The position numbers were made by a program, and so were the translations under genes. Source: an uncultured Actinomycetes bacterium (GTDB lineage: Bacteria > Actinomycetota > Acidimicrobiia > Acidimicrobiales > SZUA-35). From it: DNA of 43,912 bases. The DNA lies in assembly GCA_902826025.1 (NCBI GenBank), contig CADEDH010000037.1, positions 3,027-46,938 of the forward strand, read 5' to 3'. Below the pieces are notes generated by a model. The model was given only the letters and a program-made list of their open reading frames with translations, ran no database searches and had not been told where the DNA came from. Below, one piece after another: positions 25,807-34,102 of the stretch. Within the stretch, counting starts at the first letter, position 1. The number at the start of each line of letters is the position of its first letter.

Positions 25807-27213
25807 TTAGGCGTCGGGCCCGCCGGGGGCGGGGCGACGGGGCCCTTCGTGGATCATCTGTTCCTCGCTGGGAGGTGGCTCGGGGGCGGGCGGGGGCGGG
25901 GTGATCAGGCCGTAGTGGCCGTCGTGGCGGCGGTAGACGACGTTGCGGCGCCCGGTCCGGGCGTTCTCGAACAGCTCGAAGCGCTCGCCGCTGGCGTCGA
26001 GCAGGTCGAGGGCGTCGGTCACGCCGAGGCGGGGCACCGGCCGCTCGCCCGTCACGATGCCGGGACGGGCCAGCCGGGCCACCAGGTCGGGCCGGTCGGC
26101 CAGACCGTGAAGCTCGACGGACCCGGTGTCGTTGGCCAGCACGCACTGGATCCCGCTGCTCTGCTCGGTGAACAACAGGAAGTCGTAGCCGAGGAGGTCG
26201 AGGTCCCACAGGGCGTCGTCGATGCCGAGGCGGGCCGGTGCGAACGACTTGTGCCGCACCACCTCCCGCTCGTCGCGGGGGCGGTCCACCCACCGGACAG
26301 GGGCCGGGGGGCGGTTGCCGTGGCGCCAGTGGCCGGGGGCGGGCGTGGTGCCCTCGGCTGAGTGGCGGTGCCGATCAGCCAGTCGGCCCAGGTTGGCCCG
26401 CAGCCGCTCCACCACCTCGTTCACCGCCTCGGGCATGGTGGCCTCCGCCGCCTGGGCCCGGACCATCCGACCGTCGAGGTCGAGGGTCACCTCGGCCCGG
26501 GACGAGCGCTCGTCGGCCGGGTTGGCCGTGTGGCTGAGCTTCACCTGCCCCCAACTCAGGTGGCCGGCGCTGCCGGGGCGGGCCGATCCCACGTGGTGGG
26601 CTACCAGGCGAGCCACCTTCTCCCGGGCGTACTCGGCCGCCGCCTCCGACACCGCTCCCCGGCAGACCAGGGCCAGGGTGCCGGGCCCGGCCGGGGTCGC
26701 CTCGGCCCGCGGGTCGACGCCGATCCACTGCTCCACGACGGCATCCGGGGGATCGAGCCCGTCGGTGGGGCCGCCGGTGGCGACCACGAAGGCCAGCGGG
26801 GGCAGGTCGGAGCCGGGAGCGGGATCCACCACCACGAACCGGTCGACGGCCCGGACACCGGCGGCCGGGCCCTGGGCCAGCCCGTCGGCGGAGTGTCCGG
26901 CGGCCAGGGGCGGGCCGCCGGGGAGGAGATCGAGCGAGATCAGGACGTCGCCCACGGCGGCCGGGCCCTGGGCCAGCCCGTCGGCCCAGTGGACCACGGC
27001 GGTGGACGAGTAGAGGCCGAGGAGACCGTCCCGGTCCCCGGCGGCCAGTGCGGTCAGCCACCGCCGGACGAGGCGGACGGGCCGGGTGACCACATCGACG
27101 GCCGCCTCGGCCGACCCCACCTCGACCATTTCCAGTTGCTCGGTCCGCCCCCGGCGCTCGACGTGCACCGCACGGCGGCCGGGGTCGAACCCCAGCACTC
27201 GGCCTGTTGGCAT
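25807..27213 (-). CDS. Ribosome hibernation factor with extra N-terminal domain
   Basis: 468 aa, about twice the length of ordinary HPF. From about residue 180 to 282 is an S30AE/HPF-type domain (EYAREKVARLVAHH, AEVTLDLDGRMVRAQA, MPEAVNEVVERLRANL). Two S30AE_C-like domains follow: 318-370 (VRHKSFAPARLGIDDALWDL, SVELHGL) and about 385-445 (RPVPRLGVTDALDLL, FENARTGRRNVVYRRHDGHY). The front 45-165 resembles an NTF2/SnoaL fold (RWLTALAAGDRDGLLGLYS), a combination I do not know from HPF proteins. It would dimerise or silence ribosomes during stress. ATG 27213 has AGGAGG 8 nt ahead; an upstream GTG would abut it. It shares a module with Usp and CBS genes. Confidence 0.85.
   Translation of the reverse strand: MPTGRVLGFDPGRRAVHVERRGRTEQLEMVEVGSAEAAVDVVTRPVRLVRRWLTALAAGDRDGLLGLYSSTAVVHWADGLAQGPAAVGDVLISLDLLPGGPPLAAGHSADGLAQGPAAGVRAVDRFVVVDPAPGSDLPPLAFVVATGGPTDGLDPPDAVVEQWIGVDPRAEATPAGPGTLALVCRGAVSEAAAEYAREKVARLVAHHVGSARPGSAGHLSWGQVKLSHTANPADERSSRAEVTLDLDGRMVRAQAAEATMPEAVNEVVERLRANLGRLADRHRHSAEGTTPAPGHWRHGNRPPAPVRWVDRPRDEREVVRHKSFAPARLGIDDALWDLDLLGYDFLLFTEQSSGIQCVLANDTGSVELHGLADRPDLVARLARPGIVTGERPVPRLGVTDALDLLDASGERFELFENARTGRRNVVYRRHDGHYGLITPPPPAPEPPPSEEQMIHEGPRRPAPGGPDA
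26861..26985. repeat. 29-bp direct repeat within the hibernation-factor gene
   Basis: Identical 29-bp copies at 26861-26889 and 26957-26985, 96 nt (32 codons) apart, in frame. Each encodes ADGLAQGPAA. This suggests a small internal duplication of the NTF2-like domain. Confidence 0.8.
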
Positions 27214-27353
27214 GGCACTCACCTCCTGGGCTGTCGGTCCATCGGGGCCCCCGGGGCCGGATCCGACCCATCAGAGGTGCCTCCGGGAACCATCGTTCAC
27301 TCCGAGCGTGACACCGACCCTCCACCACCGGGAGAGTCGATGGTCCCCCCCTC

Positions 27354-28349
27354 TCAGGCCGCCGGGAGGGGCGAGGTGGAGGGGATCACGGCCACGGGGG
27401 CGGCCGAGCCCACGATCAGCTGGCGCAGCCGGGGGCTGATCGTCATGCGGGCCAGGCGGGCGCCGTGGCGCTTGCCCGCCACCACCAGCTCCACCGGGAC
27501 CCCCGACGGCGGCACCAGGGCGTCGGCCACCGGGCCCGACGCCACCCGCACCGTCACCTCCAGTTCGGGGTGCCGGTCGAGCACCTGCTCCCGCACCAGA
27601 TCGAGGTCCTCCCGGGCCCAGGCCGCCTCCACCCCGGGACCGAGGTAGGAGCCGAGGGTGTCGGACGGGGAATCGGCCGGGAACACGGGCTGGAGCGCGA
27701 TGGCGTGCACCAGCTCCAACGGGAGGCCCCGGGCGGCGGCGTATCCGGCCGCCCACAGCACGGCCAGGTCGCTGGCGTCGCCGTAGCCGACCCCCACCAC
27801 CACCAGCGGGCGGTCGCCCGGCCGGGGCGCGGCCGTGCCGGGGCCGGCGGGGTGGGCCACCACCATGGGCAGGTTCGAGCGGTGGAGGATCTTACGGGCG
27901 ACGGCGCCCAACAGTGGGAGGTGCCCGCCGCCGGCGCCGTGCATGCCCACCACGATGGCGGTGGCGTCAACGGCGGCGGCCACCCGGAGCACGGCGCGGG
28001 CCGGGTCGTCCTCCACCAGATGGGTCACCACGGCCCGGCCGGTGGCCCGGGCCGGCCCGGCCCACGGCCCCTCCAGGTCGGCCTCGGCGGCCCGGCGGGC
28101 GGCCTCACCCTCGGACTGGAAGGCGGCCGCCGCCAGCTCGGCCGACGGGCGGATGCCGTGGACGAGGTGGACCACACCGCCCTCGGGTACCCGGGCGGCG
28201 GCCCAGGCGGCGGCGTCCACCGAGAGGGGAGAGCCGTCGAGGCCGACCACCACCCGCTGGAGGGGGGCAACCGGCCGGGACCCTGAACCGGGGGCGGCGG
28301 AGGGGGCGGGAGCGGGAGGGGTCACGGCGGGCTCAGGCGTCGCCGTCAT
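27354..28349 (-). CDS. Universal stress protein with two Usp domains
   Basis: 331 aa. The first domain starts at RVVVGLDGSPLSVDAAAWAA with the ATP-type motif GMHGAGGGHLPLLGA near its end; the second starts at PLVVVGVGYGDASDLAVLWA and contains VAGKRHGARLARM. Such tandem Usp proteins bind ATP and protect cells in dormancy or hypoxia in mycobacteria. The N-terminal 25 residues are Pro/Ala-rich. The start overlaps the CBS gene by 17 nt, so the two are co-translated. Confidence 0.9.
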   Translation of the reverse strand: MTATPEPAVTPPAPAPSAAPGSGSRPVAPLQRVVVGLDGSPLSVDAAAWAAARVPEGGVVHLVHGIRPSAELAAAAFQSEGEAARRAAEADLEGPWAGPARATGRAVVTHLVEDDPARAVLRVAAAVDATAIVVGMHGAGGGHLPLLGAVARKILHRSNLPMVVAHPAGPGTAAPRPGDRPLVVVGVGYGDASDLAVLWAAGYAAARGLPLELVHAIALQPVFPADSPSDTLGSYLGPGVEAAWAREDLDLVREQVLDRHPELEVTVRVASGPVADALVPPSGVPVELVVAGKRHGARLARMTISPRLRQLIVGSAAPVAVIPSTSPLPAA

Positions 28350-28752
28350 CGACCAGCATGTAGAGCAGGTCGTAGCTGCTCAGCAGGCCGACGGTCTCGC
28401 CGTTGTCGGTCACCACCAGATGGTGGATGTGCTCGGTGCGCATCACGGCGGCGGCCTGCGACACCGAGGCGGTGTACTCCAGGCTCACCAGCGGGCCGGA
28501 CATGATCGTGCCCACGGCCTCGTTGGCCGGGACGTCGGCCAGGTCGGAGCCGGTGACCATCCCCACCGCCTCACCCCGGCTGTCGAGCACGGGCAGGGCG
28601 TGGAGCCCCGATTCCTGCAACAGGCGGCGGGCGGCGCCCACAGCGTCGGCCGCTTCCACCGCGATGACATCACCGGTCATCAGGTCGCCGATGTTCTCCA
28701 CGGTGCTCCGGTGCGAGCGGTTCGGGGTCGGGTGCTCGGCCATCTTCGGCAT
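28333..28752 (-). CDS. Two-CBS-domain protein
   Basis: 139 aa. Two CBS motifs, one from MTGDVIAVEAADAVGAA to VGMVTGSDLAD and a second from MSGPLVSLEYTASVSQAA to VGLLSSYDLLYML. CBS pairs sense adenosine nucleotides. It resembles the mycobacterial hypoxic response protein Hrp1 in size, though no cysteines are evident. ATG 28752 (MPKMAEHP) has AAGGA 7 nt ahead; ATG 28743 is also possible. The gene overlaps usp and points away from the sigma-like gene, with a repeat-rich regulatory gap between. Confidence 0.87.
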   Translation of the reverse strand: MPKMAEHPTPNRSHRSTVENIGDLMTGDVIAVEAADAVGAARRLLQESGLHALPVLDSRGEAVGMVTGSDLADVPANEAVGTIMSGPLVSLEYTASVSQAAAVMRTEHIHHLVVTDNGETVGLLSSYDLLYMLVDDGDA

Positions 28753-28883
28753 CTCCGGGTCCTTCGGGTCGGTGGGTGGGGGACTCTCTACGGCGAACGT
28801 ACGCCCTGCCCCCGAGCGGCGGGGAGTGCCGAAGGTCCCGAGGTTCCGGGGGTCCGGCGGCGGGAGGTGCCGCGATACCGCCG

Positions 28884-28965
28884 CACCTACCGGATCACCT
28901 ACCGGGAGGTCCCGACTCCCAAGAAATCGCAGGTGGGAGCGCATTCGGTAGGGGTGGCGGTAGGG
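28884..28965. promoter_or_regulatory. Candidate operator with four CGGTAGG sites
   Basis: CACCTACCGG occurs twice with a 12-bp period (28884-28893, 28896-28905) and the inverse CGGTAGGG twice with the same period (28946-28953, 28958-28965). The pairs face each other. The gap lies between the divergent CBS gene and sigma-like gene, so a regulator could control both. Confidence 0.5.
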
Positions 28966-29050
28966 CCGGCGGGAGCACCTGGCGCGTGGATGGACGAGCG
29001 CCGCCGGAAACGGAACGAACGGTGGCGGCGCGAGGTGGAGGAGCAGCAAC

Positions 29051-30076
29051 GTGTACGACGACATCACCCGAACCTGGCTCCGCTGGGTGCGCTCGCCCCG
29101 GGGCGGACGGACCCTGCGTCGCTGGGCCGACGACGAACCGGCACTGGCCGGGTGGGCGGCGGAGGACCTCGCGTCGCCCCGGTGCGGCGACCGGGCCGAC
29201 GCCATGCAGGCCGCCCTGGTGCGCCTGGCCCAGGCCGGCGACCAGGCGGCCACCAGCACCCTCATCGTGCAGCTGCGGCCGGGGCTCACCCGGGTGGCCT
29301 GGCGGGCCTGGCACCGGCGCTCCGCCGGCCCCCACCCGTTCGCCTCGATGGCCGACACACGAGACGAGGTGCTGAGCGCCTTCGGCGAGACGCTGGCCTG
29401 CCACCGGCTCGACCGGCGCCCGTGCCGCATCGCCGCCAACCTCGTGCTCGACACCCACCAGCGGTTGTGGCGGGCTGCCGGGAGGGACGACCGGGCAGCA
29501 GCGGCGGCGGCGGCCGTGTCGGTGGCGGCGGCCGGGCGGGCGGTGCGGTCCCGGCCCGGGTGGAGTGGGGGCGGATCCGGATCCGGAGCCGGGGCCGGCG
29601 GGCCGGGGGTGGGCCCAGGGATCGGCATCGAGCCGGCGCTGGTGGCGGGGGCCGCCGGGTCGCCCGACGAGGTGGCCGGGACCCTCGACCTGACCGCGGC
29701 GGTGGCCGCCGCTATCCGCCGCCTGCCGGGGTCGCAGGCCAGCCGCCAGCTCTCGGCCGAGCTGGCGTTCCGGGCCTGGATCCTCGACGAGCCCAGCGCC
29801 CTCATCGCCCGGGAGCTGGGCCTCGGCCGCAAGACGGTCGACACCCGGCTGTGCCGGTTGCGGGCGCTGGTTCGGGCCAGCCAGGCCGAGCGCACAGCCG
29901 ACGCCACCCGGGCCCTGCGGGCCGCCCGGGCCGCAGCCCTCCGGGCCGGAACCGGAACCGGTGACAGTGCCCCGGCGGCAGGCCACCCGGCCGGTGGTCA
30001 GGTGGTGGCGAGGCGAAGTGAGGGGTCGGCGCCGGCGTCGAGGCCGGTGGCGCCATCATGCGCCAGGCGCCAATGA
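29051..30076 (+). CDS. Sigma-70-like helix-turn-helix protein
   Basis: 341 aa. A region-2-like part near residues 55-135 (RPGLTRVAWRAWHRR, RDEVLSAFGETLACHRLD, CRIAANLVLDTHQRLWR) is separated by an Ala/Gly-rich linker (about 140-215) from a region-4-like HTH (ALIARELGLGRKTVDTRLCR). It is plausibly an ECF-type sigma factor or DNA-binding relative, but no anti-sigma gene is nearby. Start GTG 29051 has GGAGGAG 7 nt ahead. Its last 79 nt overlap the 3' end of tsaD on the other strand. Confidence 0.65.
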   Translation: MYDDITRTWLRWVRSPRGGRTLRRWADDEPALAGWAAEDLASPRCGDRADAMQAALVRLAQAGDQAATSTLIVQLRPGLTRVAWRAWHRRSAGPHPFASMADTRDEVLSAFGETLACHRLDRRPCRIAANLVLDTHQRLWRAAGRDDRAAAAAAAVSVAAAGRAVRSRPGWSGGGSGSGAGAGGPGVGPGIGIEPALVAGAAGSPDEVAGTLDLTAAVAAAIRRLPGSQASRQLSAELAFRAWILDEPSALIARELGLGRKTVDTRLCRLRALVRASQAERTADATRALRAARAAALRAGTGTGDSAPAAGHPAGGQVVARRSEGSAPASRPVAPSCARRQ

Positions 30077-31116
30077 GCGGCCGCCCCGATCATGGCGGCG
30101 TTGTCGGTGCAGTACGCCCGCGACGGCACGAGGTGGTCGAGCCCCGCCTCGGCGGCCGCCTGGGCGAAGCGCTGGCGAAGGCGGGAGTTCGCCGCCACGC
30201 CGCCCCCGAGGGCCACAGCGGCGGCCCGGTGGCGCTTGGCCGCCCGCAGCACCTTGGTCACCAGCACGTCCACCACCGCCTCCTGGAAGCTGGCGGCCAG
30301 ATCGGGGTTGGTGGCCTCGGGGTGGCGACGGACGTAGTTGATGACCGCCGTCTTCATGCCGCTGAAGGAGAAGTCGAGGCCGTCGTCGAGCATGCCCCGG
30401 GGGAAGCGGATGGCGGCCGGATCGCCGTCGGCCGACAGGGCGTCGATGATCGGCCCGCCGGGATAGCCCAGGCCGAGGTAGCGGGCCACCTTGTCGAAGG
30501 CCTCGCCGGCGGCGTCGTCCACGGTGGAGCCCAGGATCCGGTACCGGCCGGGCTCGTCGACCTTCACGATCATGGTGTGGCCGCCCGAGACGAGCAGCAC
30601 CACCAGGGGCAGACCGATGTCGGGCCGCTCCAGGAACGTGGCGAACAGGTGGCCCTCCATGTGGTTGACCCCCACGTAGGGCACGTCCCACGCCAGGGAC
30701 AGGGCCTTGGCCGAGCTCACCCCCACCAGCAGGGCCCCGATGAGGCCGGGACCCCGGGTGGCGGCCACGGCGTCGACGGCCGGCCGCCGGCCGGTTCCGT
30801 CGAACCCGAGGCCGGTCACGGCGAGGCCGGCGTCGGCCAAGGCCTGGCCCACCACCGGCTCCAGCATCTCGAGATGGGCCCGGCTGGCCACCTCGGGCAC
30901 CACACCGCCGAACTCGGCGTGCCGGGCCACCTGCGACGACACGACGTTCGACAGCACCTCGATCCGGGGCGGGGCCCCGGTGACCGGGCCGCCCACGGGC
31001 CGCTCGGCCCGCACCACGGCGGCCGACGTCTCATCGCAACTGGTCTCGATGGCCAGGATCGTGGTGGTGATGGTGGATGGTGTCGGGCCGGCGTCGGTGG
31101 TCGTCGTCATGTCCAT
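29998..31116 (-). CDS. tsaD: tRNA N6-adenosine threonylcarbamoyltransferase TsaD
   Basis: 372 aa. Makes t6A at position 37 of ANN-decoding tRNAs. The ASKHA motif LAIETSCDETSAAVV is at 21-35, and the metal motif NHMEGH gives H152 and H156; GGHTMIV and PGGPIID are also present. It lies last in the tsaE-tsaB-rimI-tsaD set. ATG 31116 or 31110 could start. The 3' end overlaps the convergent sigma-like gene by 79 nt. Confidence 0.97.
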   Translation of the reverse strand: MDMTTTTDAGPTPSTITTTILAIETSCDETSAAVVRAERPVGGPVTGAPPRIEVLSNVVSSQVARHAEFGGVVPEVASRAHLEMLEPVVGQALADAGLAVTGLGFDGTGRRPAVDAVAATRGPGLIGALLVGVSSAKALSLAWDVPYVGVNHMEGHLFATFLERPDIGLPLVVLLVSGGHTMIVKVDEPGRYRILGSTVDDAAGEAFDKVARYLGLGYPGGPIIDALSADGDPAAIRFPRGMLDDGLDFSFSGMKTAVINYVRRHPEATNPDLAASFQEAVVDVLVTKVLRAAKRHRAAAVALGGGVAANSRLRQRFAQAAAEAGLDHLVPSRAYCTDNAAMIGAAAHWRLAHDGATGLDAGADPSLRLATT

Positions 31117-31131
31117 GGGGCGCTACTGCTC

Positions 31132-31770
31132 TCAGTGGGGTCGGTGCGGCTGAGCCGTCTCGTGTCCGACGGGTGGCGGGATCTCCTCATGGACGGTGTC
31201 ACCGGCGACCGCCTCCACGAGAAGATCCGGGGTCCCGGGTTCGGCGAAGGGGGCGAGGTCGTGGAGCCACATGATCACGGCGTCCTCCCCGTCGGGGTAG
31301 TAGCCGGGGCGGACGCCGGCCGAGTCGAACCCGAGGCTGGTGTAGAGGGCCTGGGCCCCCGTGTTCGACGCCCGCACCTCGAGGGTGAAGCCGGTGGCGG
31401 CCCGGTGGGCGGCCTCGGTCAGCAGGGCCTCGCACAGGCGGCGGCCGATGCCCCGACCCGACCAGGCGCGGGCCACGGCCAGGTTCAGCATGTGGGCCTC
31501 CCCGGCGCCGTACATCACGCCCCCGAAGCCCACCACGGTGACCCCGGCGCTGGCCACCAGCCAGTGGCGGTCGTCGCCGGGGCGGTCGAGCTCGCCGGCG
31601 AACAGGGTGCGGGACCACGGGTCGCGGTTGCGGTCGGCCTCGATGGCGGTGACGGCCCGCAGGTCGCGCCGGCGCAGCTCCCGCAGGCGTACCCGGGCCG
31701 GGCGGGCCATCCTGGCCGGCCCCGGCGCCGCCGCTTTCGGTGCCGGCTGTTCTGGTGGGCCGCCGTTCAT
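31132..31770 (-). CDS. rimI: GNAT acetyltransferase, RimI-like
   Basis: 212 aa. The acetyl-CoA loop WSGRGIGRRLCEALL, LNLAVARAW and the ASNTGAQALYTSLGFDSAG stretch fit the RimI branch, which acetylates N-termini of proteins such as S18. A Pro/Ala-rich 30-residue head and a tail of about 50 residues extend the core. Its ATG overlaps the tsaB stop (ATGA). Confidence 0.9.
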   Translation of the reverse strand: MNGGPPEQPAPKAAAPGPARMARPARVRLRELRRRDLRAVTAIEADRNRDPWSRTLFAGELDRPGDDRHWLVASAGVTVVGFGGVMYGAGEAHMLNLAVARAWSGRGIGRRLCEALLTEAAHRAATGFTLEVRASNTGAQALYTSLGFDSAGVRPGYYPDGEDAVIMWLHDLAPFAEPGTPDLLVEAVAGDTVHEEIPPPVGHETAQPHRPH

Positions 31771-32438
31771 CGCGGGGTGTGGCGGGTGGTGACGTTGACG
31801 TGCACGTCGGGCTCGCGCAGGTACACGGGGGCCACCAGGTGGCCGGGCAGGGCCGGACGGTGGCCGGCCAGGGTCACCATCACGGCGGCCGACGGCTCCC
31901 GCCCCGGGCGCAGCCCCACCCCGTACCACGCCGGGTACCGGTCGGCCCCGTCCCCCACCACCGCAACGGGCGGATGGCCGCCCCCGTCGTCCGGGGCCAC
32001 GTCGTCGGGACGGCCGACCACGGGCGGGCCCTCGGGCCCGTCAGGCCCGAACTGTTGCTGGAAGACCTCGCCCCGGCGGGCGTCGACCACGGCCAGCACC
32101 GGCCGCTGGGGCTCGGCGGCGGCCAGGATCTCGAGGCTGGAGAGGGCCACCACCGGCCGGCCGGCCACCAGCGCCAACGTCCGCACCGTGGCCAGCCCCA
32201 CCCGGAGCCCGGTGAAGCGGCCAGGCCCCACGTCCACGGCGAAGCACTCGATCTGGCCCAGGGTCACGCCGGCGTCGGCCAGCGTGCGGGCCACCAGCGG
32301 GGTCAGCTCCTCGGCGTGGCGGCGGTCGGTGGCCACCTCGTGGGCCACGGTCTCGGCCGCCGGTGCCCCGGCCCGGCCCACGGCCACGCCAACCACCGAC
32401 GTTGACGACGTGACGGCCAGGCAGAGCCGCCCGGCCAC
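31767..32438 (-). CDS. tsaB: TsaB, t6A synthesis accessory protein
   Basis: 223 aa. It pairs with TsaD in t6A synthesis. Seen: GPGRFTGLRVGLATVRTLAL and VVALSSLEIL, typical of the family. The N-terminus LCLAVTSSTSVVGVAVG lacks the Asp of the usual AIDTS motif. GTG 32438 gives the family N-terminus; a GTG at 32501, overlapping the tsaE stop, would add 21 residues. The stop overlaps rimI (ATGA). Confidence 0.9.
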   Translation of the reverse strand: MAGRLCLAVTSSTSVVGVAVGRAGAPAAETVAHEVATDRRHAEELTPLVARTLADAGVTLGQIECFAVDVGPGRFTGLRVGLATVRTLALVAGRPVVALSSLEILAAAEPQRPVLAVVDARRGEVFQQQFGPDGPEGPPVVGRPDDVAPDDGGGHPPVAVVGDGADRYPAWYGVGLRPGREPSAAVMVTLAGHRPALPGHLVAPVYLREPDVHVNVTTRHTPR

Positions 32439-32494
32439 GTCCTCCCCCGCCGGCACCGGGCCCGGCGCCGTTTGCGGGGTGGGGCCGCCAGCGC

Positions 32495-33001
32495 TCAGCA
32501 CGGCACGGCCCACGGTTCGAGGTCGCGGGCCAGGGCGGCCTGGCGGGCCAGCCACGAGGGGCCGTGGAGGCCGATGCGGACCTGGCGGCTGTCGGGGTGT
32601 CGGTCGCCGTCGTCGAAGCGGAGCTCCACCGTGGCCCGGCTGGCGGGGAGCACGGCGTCGATCCGCTCGCCCCACTCCACCACCGTCACCCCCGCCTCCA
32701 GCAGCTCCGGAAGGTCGAGATCGAGGGTGTCGTCGGGGTCGTCGATCCGGTAGACGTCGAGGTGGTGGAGCGGGAGCCGGGCCTCGTATTCGCTCACGAT
32801 GGTGAAGGTGGGGCTGGTGATCCGCTCGGTCACGCCCAGGGCGGCCCCCAGGCCCTGGGTGAAGCAGGTCTTGCCCGCCCCCAGGTCGCCCGTCAGCACG
32901 AGCACGTCGCCGTGGCCGAGGTGGGGCGCCACGGCCCCGGCCAGGGCCCGGGTGCCCTCGGCGTCATCGGTCTCGGCGCAAAGCCAGGCGGATTGCTCCA
33001 T
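32495..33001 (-). CDS. tsaE: TsaE, t6A synthesis ATPase
   Basis: 168 aa. P-loop TGDLGAGKT ends at residue 45, and the switch-type [10 protein letters not shown] and LHHLDVYRI are conserved. It supports the TsaBD complex. First gene of the operon, with a leaderless-type -10 box just upstream. The C-terminal 25 residues are variable. Confidence 0.95.
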   Translation of the reverse strand: MEQSAWLCAETDDAEGTRALAGAVAPHLGHGDVLVLTGDLGAGKTCFTQGLGAALGVTERITSPTFTIVSEYEARLPLHHLDVYRIDDPDDTLDLDLPELLEAGVTVVEWGERIDAVLPASRATVELRFDDGDRHPDSRQVRIGLHGPSWLARQAALARDLEPWAVPC

Positions 33002-33007
33002 GGTTCG

Positions 33008-33013
33008 AGGCTA
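33008..33013 (-). promoter_or_regulatory. Leaderless-type -10 box of the tsaE operon
   Basis: TAGCCT on the minus strand, 6 nt before ATG 33001, with no ribosome site. Confidence 0.55.
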
Positions 33014-33088
33014 CGGCGATGCCGCCCCGAGTTCGCCCGGTGCGCTCCTGGGCCCCCGGTCAGCCGCCGGGCCGGTGGGGCGAGCCTC

Positions 33089-33094
33089 TAGGCT
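33089..33094 (+). promoter_or_regulatory. Leaderless-type -10 box of the dehydratase gene
   Basis: TAGGCT, 8 nt before ATG 33103. No Shine-Dalgarno is present. Confidence 0.55.
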
Positions 33095-33102
33095 CCCCGG
33101 CG

Positions 33103-34092
33103 ATGCAACCGCGACCCGGCTCCTGGGAGCACGACATACTCGAAGCGGCCGACCGGCTCGACGGTGTGGTCCGCCACACACCGGTCCTCTCGGTTGACGG
33201 GGCCCAGCTGGGCTGCGCCGGGCGGCTCATCCTCAAGCTCGAACTGGTCCAGCACTCCGGCTCGTTCAAGGCCCGGGGGGCCACGAACTTCATGCTGGCC
33301 CATCCGATCGGGCCGGCCGGGGTGGTGGCGGCGTCGGGCGGCAACCACGGGGCGGCGGTGGCCTGGGCCGCCCAACGGCTCGGCCACCGGGCGGCGATCT
33401 TCGTGCCCACCATCGCTGCGCCGGCCAAGGTCGAGCGGTTGCGCCGGTACGGGGCCGACGTCCACCAGGTGGGCGCCGTCTACGCCGAGGCCCTGGCCGC
33501 CAGCCGGGAGCTGGAGGCCGAGACCGGGGCCACCCCGATCCACGCCTACGAAGACCGCACGGTCATGGCCGGGGCCGCCACCGTGGGCCGGGAGCTGGAG
33601 CGCCAGGCCGGACCCCTCGACACGGTGCTGGTGGCCTGTGGGGGCGGCGGCCTGTCGGGTGGTGTCGCCGCCTGGCTGGGGAGCCGCACCCGGGTGGTGG
33701 CCTGTGAGACCGAGGGCACGGCGGCGTTCGCCGCCGCCCGGGCGGCGGGACGGCCGGTGCCAGTGGTCGTGACCGGGGTGGCAGCCGACGCCCTGGGGGC
33801 CACCCAGATCGGCGAACTGGCCTGGCAGTGCCTGGCCGAGGCCGACGCCGCCAGCGTGGTGGTGACCGACGCCGAGGTGGGGGCGGCCCGGGCCGAGCTG
33901 TGGGACCGGTTCCGCCTGGTCACCGAGCCGGCGGCCGCAGTCCCGGTGGCAGCACTGCTGTCGGGCCGGTACCGCCCGGCACCCGACGAGCACGTCGGCG
34001 TGGTCATCTGCGGCGCCAACACCGACCTCAGCCCTCTCCCCCTTCCGGACTCCCTCGGGCGGGGCGGGCCGGGGCGGGCCGGGTTGCCCTAG
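33103..34092 (+). CDS. PLP-dependent threonine/serine dehydratase
   Basis: 329 aa. The PLP Lys56 lies in [12 protein letters not shown] and the phosphate loop is [23 protein letters not shown] follows the dehydratase pattern. It would make 2-oxobutyrate or pyruvate, or racemise serine, in the cytosol. There is no regulatory ACT domain, so it is the short catabolic or racemase-like form. ATG 33103 is chosen from the family start and the -10 box. The stop is 10 nt before the peptidase GTG. Confidence 0.9.
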   Translation: MQPRPGSWEHDILEAADRLDGVVRHTPVLSVDGAQLGCAGRLILKLELVQHSGSFKARGATNFMLAHPIGPAGVVAASGGNHGAAVAWAAQRLGHRAAIFVPTIAAPAKVERLRRYGADVHQVGAVYAEALAASRELEAETGATPIHAYEDRTVMAGAATVGRELERQAGPLDTVLVACGGGGLSGGVAAWLGSRTRVVACETEGTAAFAAARAAGRPVPVVVTGVAADALGATQIGELAWQCLAEADAASVVVTDAEVGAARAELWDRFRLVTEPAAAVPVAALLSGRYRPAPDEHVGVVICGANTDLSPLPLPDSLGRGGPGRAGLP

Positions 34093-34095
34093 CCT
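34090..34095 (+). promoter_or_regulatory. Leaderless-type -10 box before the P1 peptidase
   Basis: TAGCCT overlaps the stop codon of the dehydratase gene and lies 7 nt before GTG 34103. It would allow separate transcription of the peptidase. Confidence 0.55.
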
Positions 34096-34102
34096 GGGCG
34101 CC

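Noticed and set aside
29051..30076. Sigma-like gene as a clear ECF sigma factor
   Set aside because: Region 2 is weak and no anti-sigma gene is adjacent; kept as sigma-like only.
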